This document shows positions 62,506 to 64,000 of a stretch of 64,000 nt of DNA, piece after piece. The notes below the pieces were generated by a model. That model searched no databases. It was not told the origin of the DNA and was given only the letters and a program-made list of their open reading frames with translations. Source of the DNA: Pictodentalium vernedei. Its lineage: Eukaryota > Mollusca > Scaphopoda > Dentaliida > Dentaliidae. Numbering within the stretch: position 1 is the first letter of the stretch; every line of letters starts with the position of its first letter. A program made the position numbers and the translations under genes. The stretch spans positions 183,100,927-183,164,926 of the forward strand of contig CM062295.1 of NCBI GenBank assembly GCA_031216915.1, in the 5' to 3' direction.

Positions 62506-64000
62506 TTTGGCGAAGCCAAATTTGAGGTATTGTCATGGCCCGTCGTCCGTCTGTCCGTCCGTCGCGCCGTACACACGACTCGGGCTAGAGGCCGCATTTA
62601 TGAAACAATCTTTACGAAACTTCTTGGGTACCTTTATTATCATTTCGTGATGAGAACGAGTATTTTTGGGTCCGGTCTGAAATTCAAGACGGCCGCTGGC
62701 AGCCATTTTGAACAAAATTAGGTGGAATTCGATTTTTGCACAGAACGTCCATATGAAAGCTCTGATTTGAATAATGTTTTGTATGAATGTTTAGTACCAT
62801 GGGATACATCACATATAATACGGGTTTTTTTCTCATGCGCAAATTATGCAAATTAGACTAACTTTGATTTATTTAGTGTTACTTTCAGCACTGTAACTGC
62901 AAATGCCAATACGGCTCGGGCTATTTTGAGGTATTGTCATGGCCCGTTGTCCGTCTGTCCGTCCGTCGTGCCGTACACACGGCTCGGGCTAGAGGCCGTA
63001 TTTATGAACCAATCTTTACGAAACTTATTGGGTATCTTTGTTATCACCGTGGGACGAGAACGAGTGTTCTGGGGTCCGTCTGAAATTGAAGATGGCCGCT
63101 AGCAGCCATTTTGTACAAAAGTAAGTGCAATCAGATTTTTGCGCAGAAGTTCCATATGAAAGCGCTGATTTAAATAATTTTTTGTGTGAATGTTTAGTAC
63201 CAAGGGATACATCACATATAATACGGGTTTTTTTCTCGTGCATAAATTATGCCAATTAGACTAACTTTGATCGATTTAATGTTACTTTCAGCACTGTAAT
63301 TGCAAATGCCAATACGGCTCGGGCTAGAGACCGTATTTATGAACCGATCTTTACGAAACTTCTTGGGTTCCTTTGTTATCACCGTGGGACGAGAACGAGT
63401 GTTTTGGGAGTCGGTCTGAAATTCAAGATGGCTGCCGGCGGCCATTTTCTACCAAAATTAGTGCAATCAGTTTTTTGTACAAAACTTCTGTATGAAAGTT
63501 CTGATTTGAATAAATTTCTGTATGAGTGTTTAGTAACATGGAATACATCACATATAATACGGATTTTTTCTCGAGCAGAAATTATGCAAATTGGATGAAC
63601 TTTGATTTATTCAGCGCTACTTATACACAGTGAGTGCACGTGTCAATACGGCTTGGGCTGGAGGCTGTATTTATGAACCGATCTTCACAAAGCTTCTTGG
63701 GTACATTTGTTATCACCTTAGGATGAGAACGAGTGTTTCTGGGTGCGGTCCAAAATTCAAGATGGCTGCCAGTGGCCATTTTGTACCGAAATTAGGTCCA
63801 ATCAGTTTTTGTACACAACTTCTATACGGCTAAGGCTAGAGGCCGTATTTATGAACCGATCTTTACGAAACTTCTTGGGTACCTTTGTTATCACTGTGGG
63901 ACGAGATCGAGTGTTTCTGGGTGCGGTCCAAAATTCAAGATGTACCCAAATTAGTGCAATCAGTTTTTTGTACAGAACGTCTGTATGAAAGTTCTGATTT
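62506..64000 (-). mobile_element. Second pearl-like element, continues past the window
   Basis: Read on the minus strand: tandem repeats (63988 down to about 62577), an ACGG/GACA microsatellite (complement of TCCGTCTGTCCGTCCGTC at 62547 and again at 62951), and a tail ending AAATTTGGCTTCGCC near 62510. That is the same order as in the element at 4204-5580, with an unrelated core repeat. No protein was found. Confidence 0.65.
62577..63988. repeat. Tandem repeat of about 335 bp
   Basis: CGGCTCGGGCTAGAGGCCGT and close variants start at 62577, 62981, 63315, 63650 and 63827. The two central spacings are 334 and 335 bp. The first is longer because it includes the second microsatellite, and the last unit is shortened to about 177 bp. 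Each unit also has CAAGATGGC(T/C)GCC near the middle. Confidence 0.9.

Overview
This is a eukaryotic, AT-rich, transposon-packed stretch with almost no host coding sequence. The best guess at organism is a bivalve mollusc. The evidence is two 'pearl'-type elements (tandem core repeats next to an ACGG/GTCC microsatellite, a design known from oysters and clams), a Ty3/gypsy element of Mag/Steamer-like style, and 5S-headed and tRNA-headed SINEs sharing one body. Another spiralian cannot be excluded.

Layout. 1-2.3 kb: the gag and first RT codons of a DIRS-type retrotransposon (minus strand). 4.2-6.2 kb: a pearl/Helentron-like element with seven 165-bp repeats, with a hAT-type MITE inserted at its edge. 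6.9-7.6 kb: a hAT transposase relic. 8.4-10.7 kb: a palindromic element with 9-bp target duplications and further elements nested inside. 11.0-16.9 kb: a decayed Ty3/gypsy element with Gmr1-type order (protease-integrase-RT-RNase H). 17.0-17.9 kb: another 9-bp-TSD element. 18.1-18.3 kb: the one recognisable host exon, the first coding exon of phospholipase C gamma (minus strand). 19.2-20.8 kb: a solo LTR. 22.7-23.8 kb: a truncated LINE. 24.1-27.4 kb: 128-bp satellite arrays and a duplicated flank. 28.6-39.2 kb: a giant imperfect palindrome edged with TCTCGAGATC repeats, split by a jockey-type LINE and carrying a SINE. 41.4 kb and 51.3 kb: 5S-headed SINEs.

43.6-50.8 kb is the most interesting region. 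It is a young Ty3/gypsy LTR retrotransposon with two 240-bp LTRs that read identically, a PBS, a PPT and an AAAAT target duplication. It encodes protease-RT-RNase H-integrase, and in the env position an intact 541-residue zinc-finger plus TatD-family (TATDN2-like) nuclease. A consensus splice donor in the 5' LTR and a splice acceptor touching the TatD start codon suggest env-like expression from a spliced subgenomic RNA. This copy has no gag and two in-frame TGA codons, so it was probably mobilised in trans.

51.7-53.4 kb is an 8-bp-TSD element. 53.6-60.6 kb is a 7-kb element with 1.6-kb terminal inverted repeats, each holding the same small gene, flanked by 6-bp TSDs. It is Maverick/Polinton-like and has a C2H2-zinc-finger ORF inside. 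62.5 kb to the end is a second pearl-like element with 335-bp repeats.

No rRNA genes, stand-alone tRNA genes or CRISPR arrays were found. All coordinates and motif calls were made by reading the sequence, with no database search.
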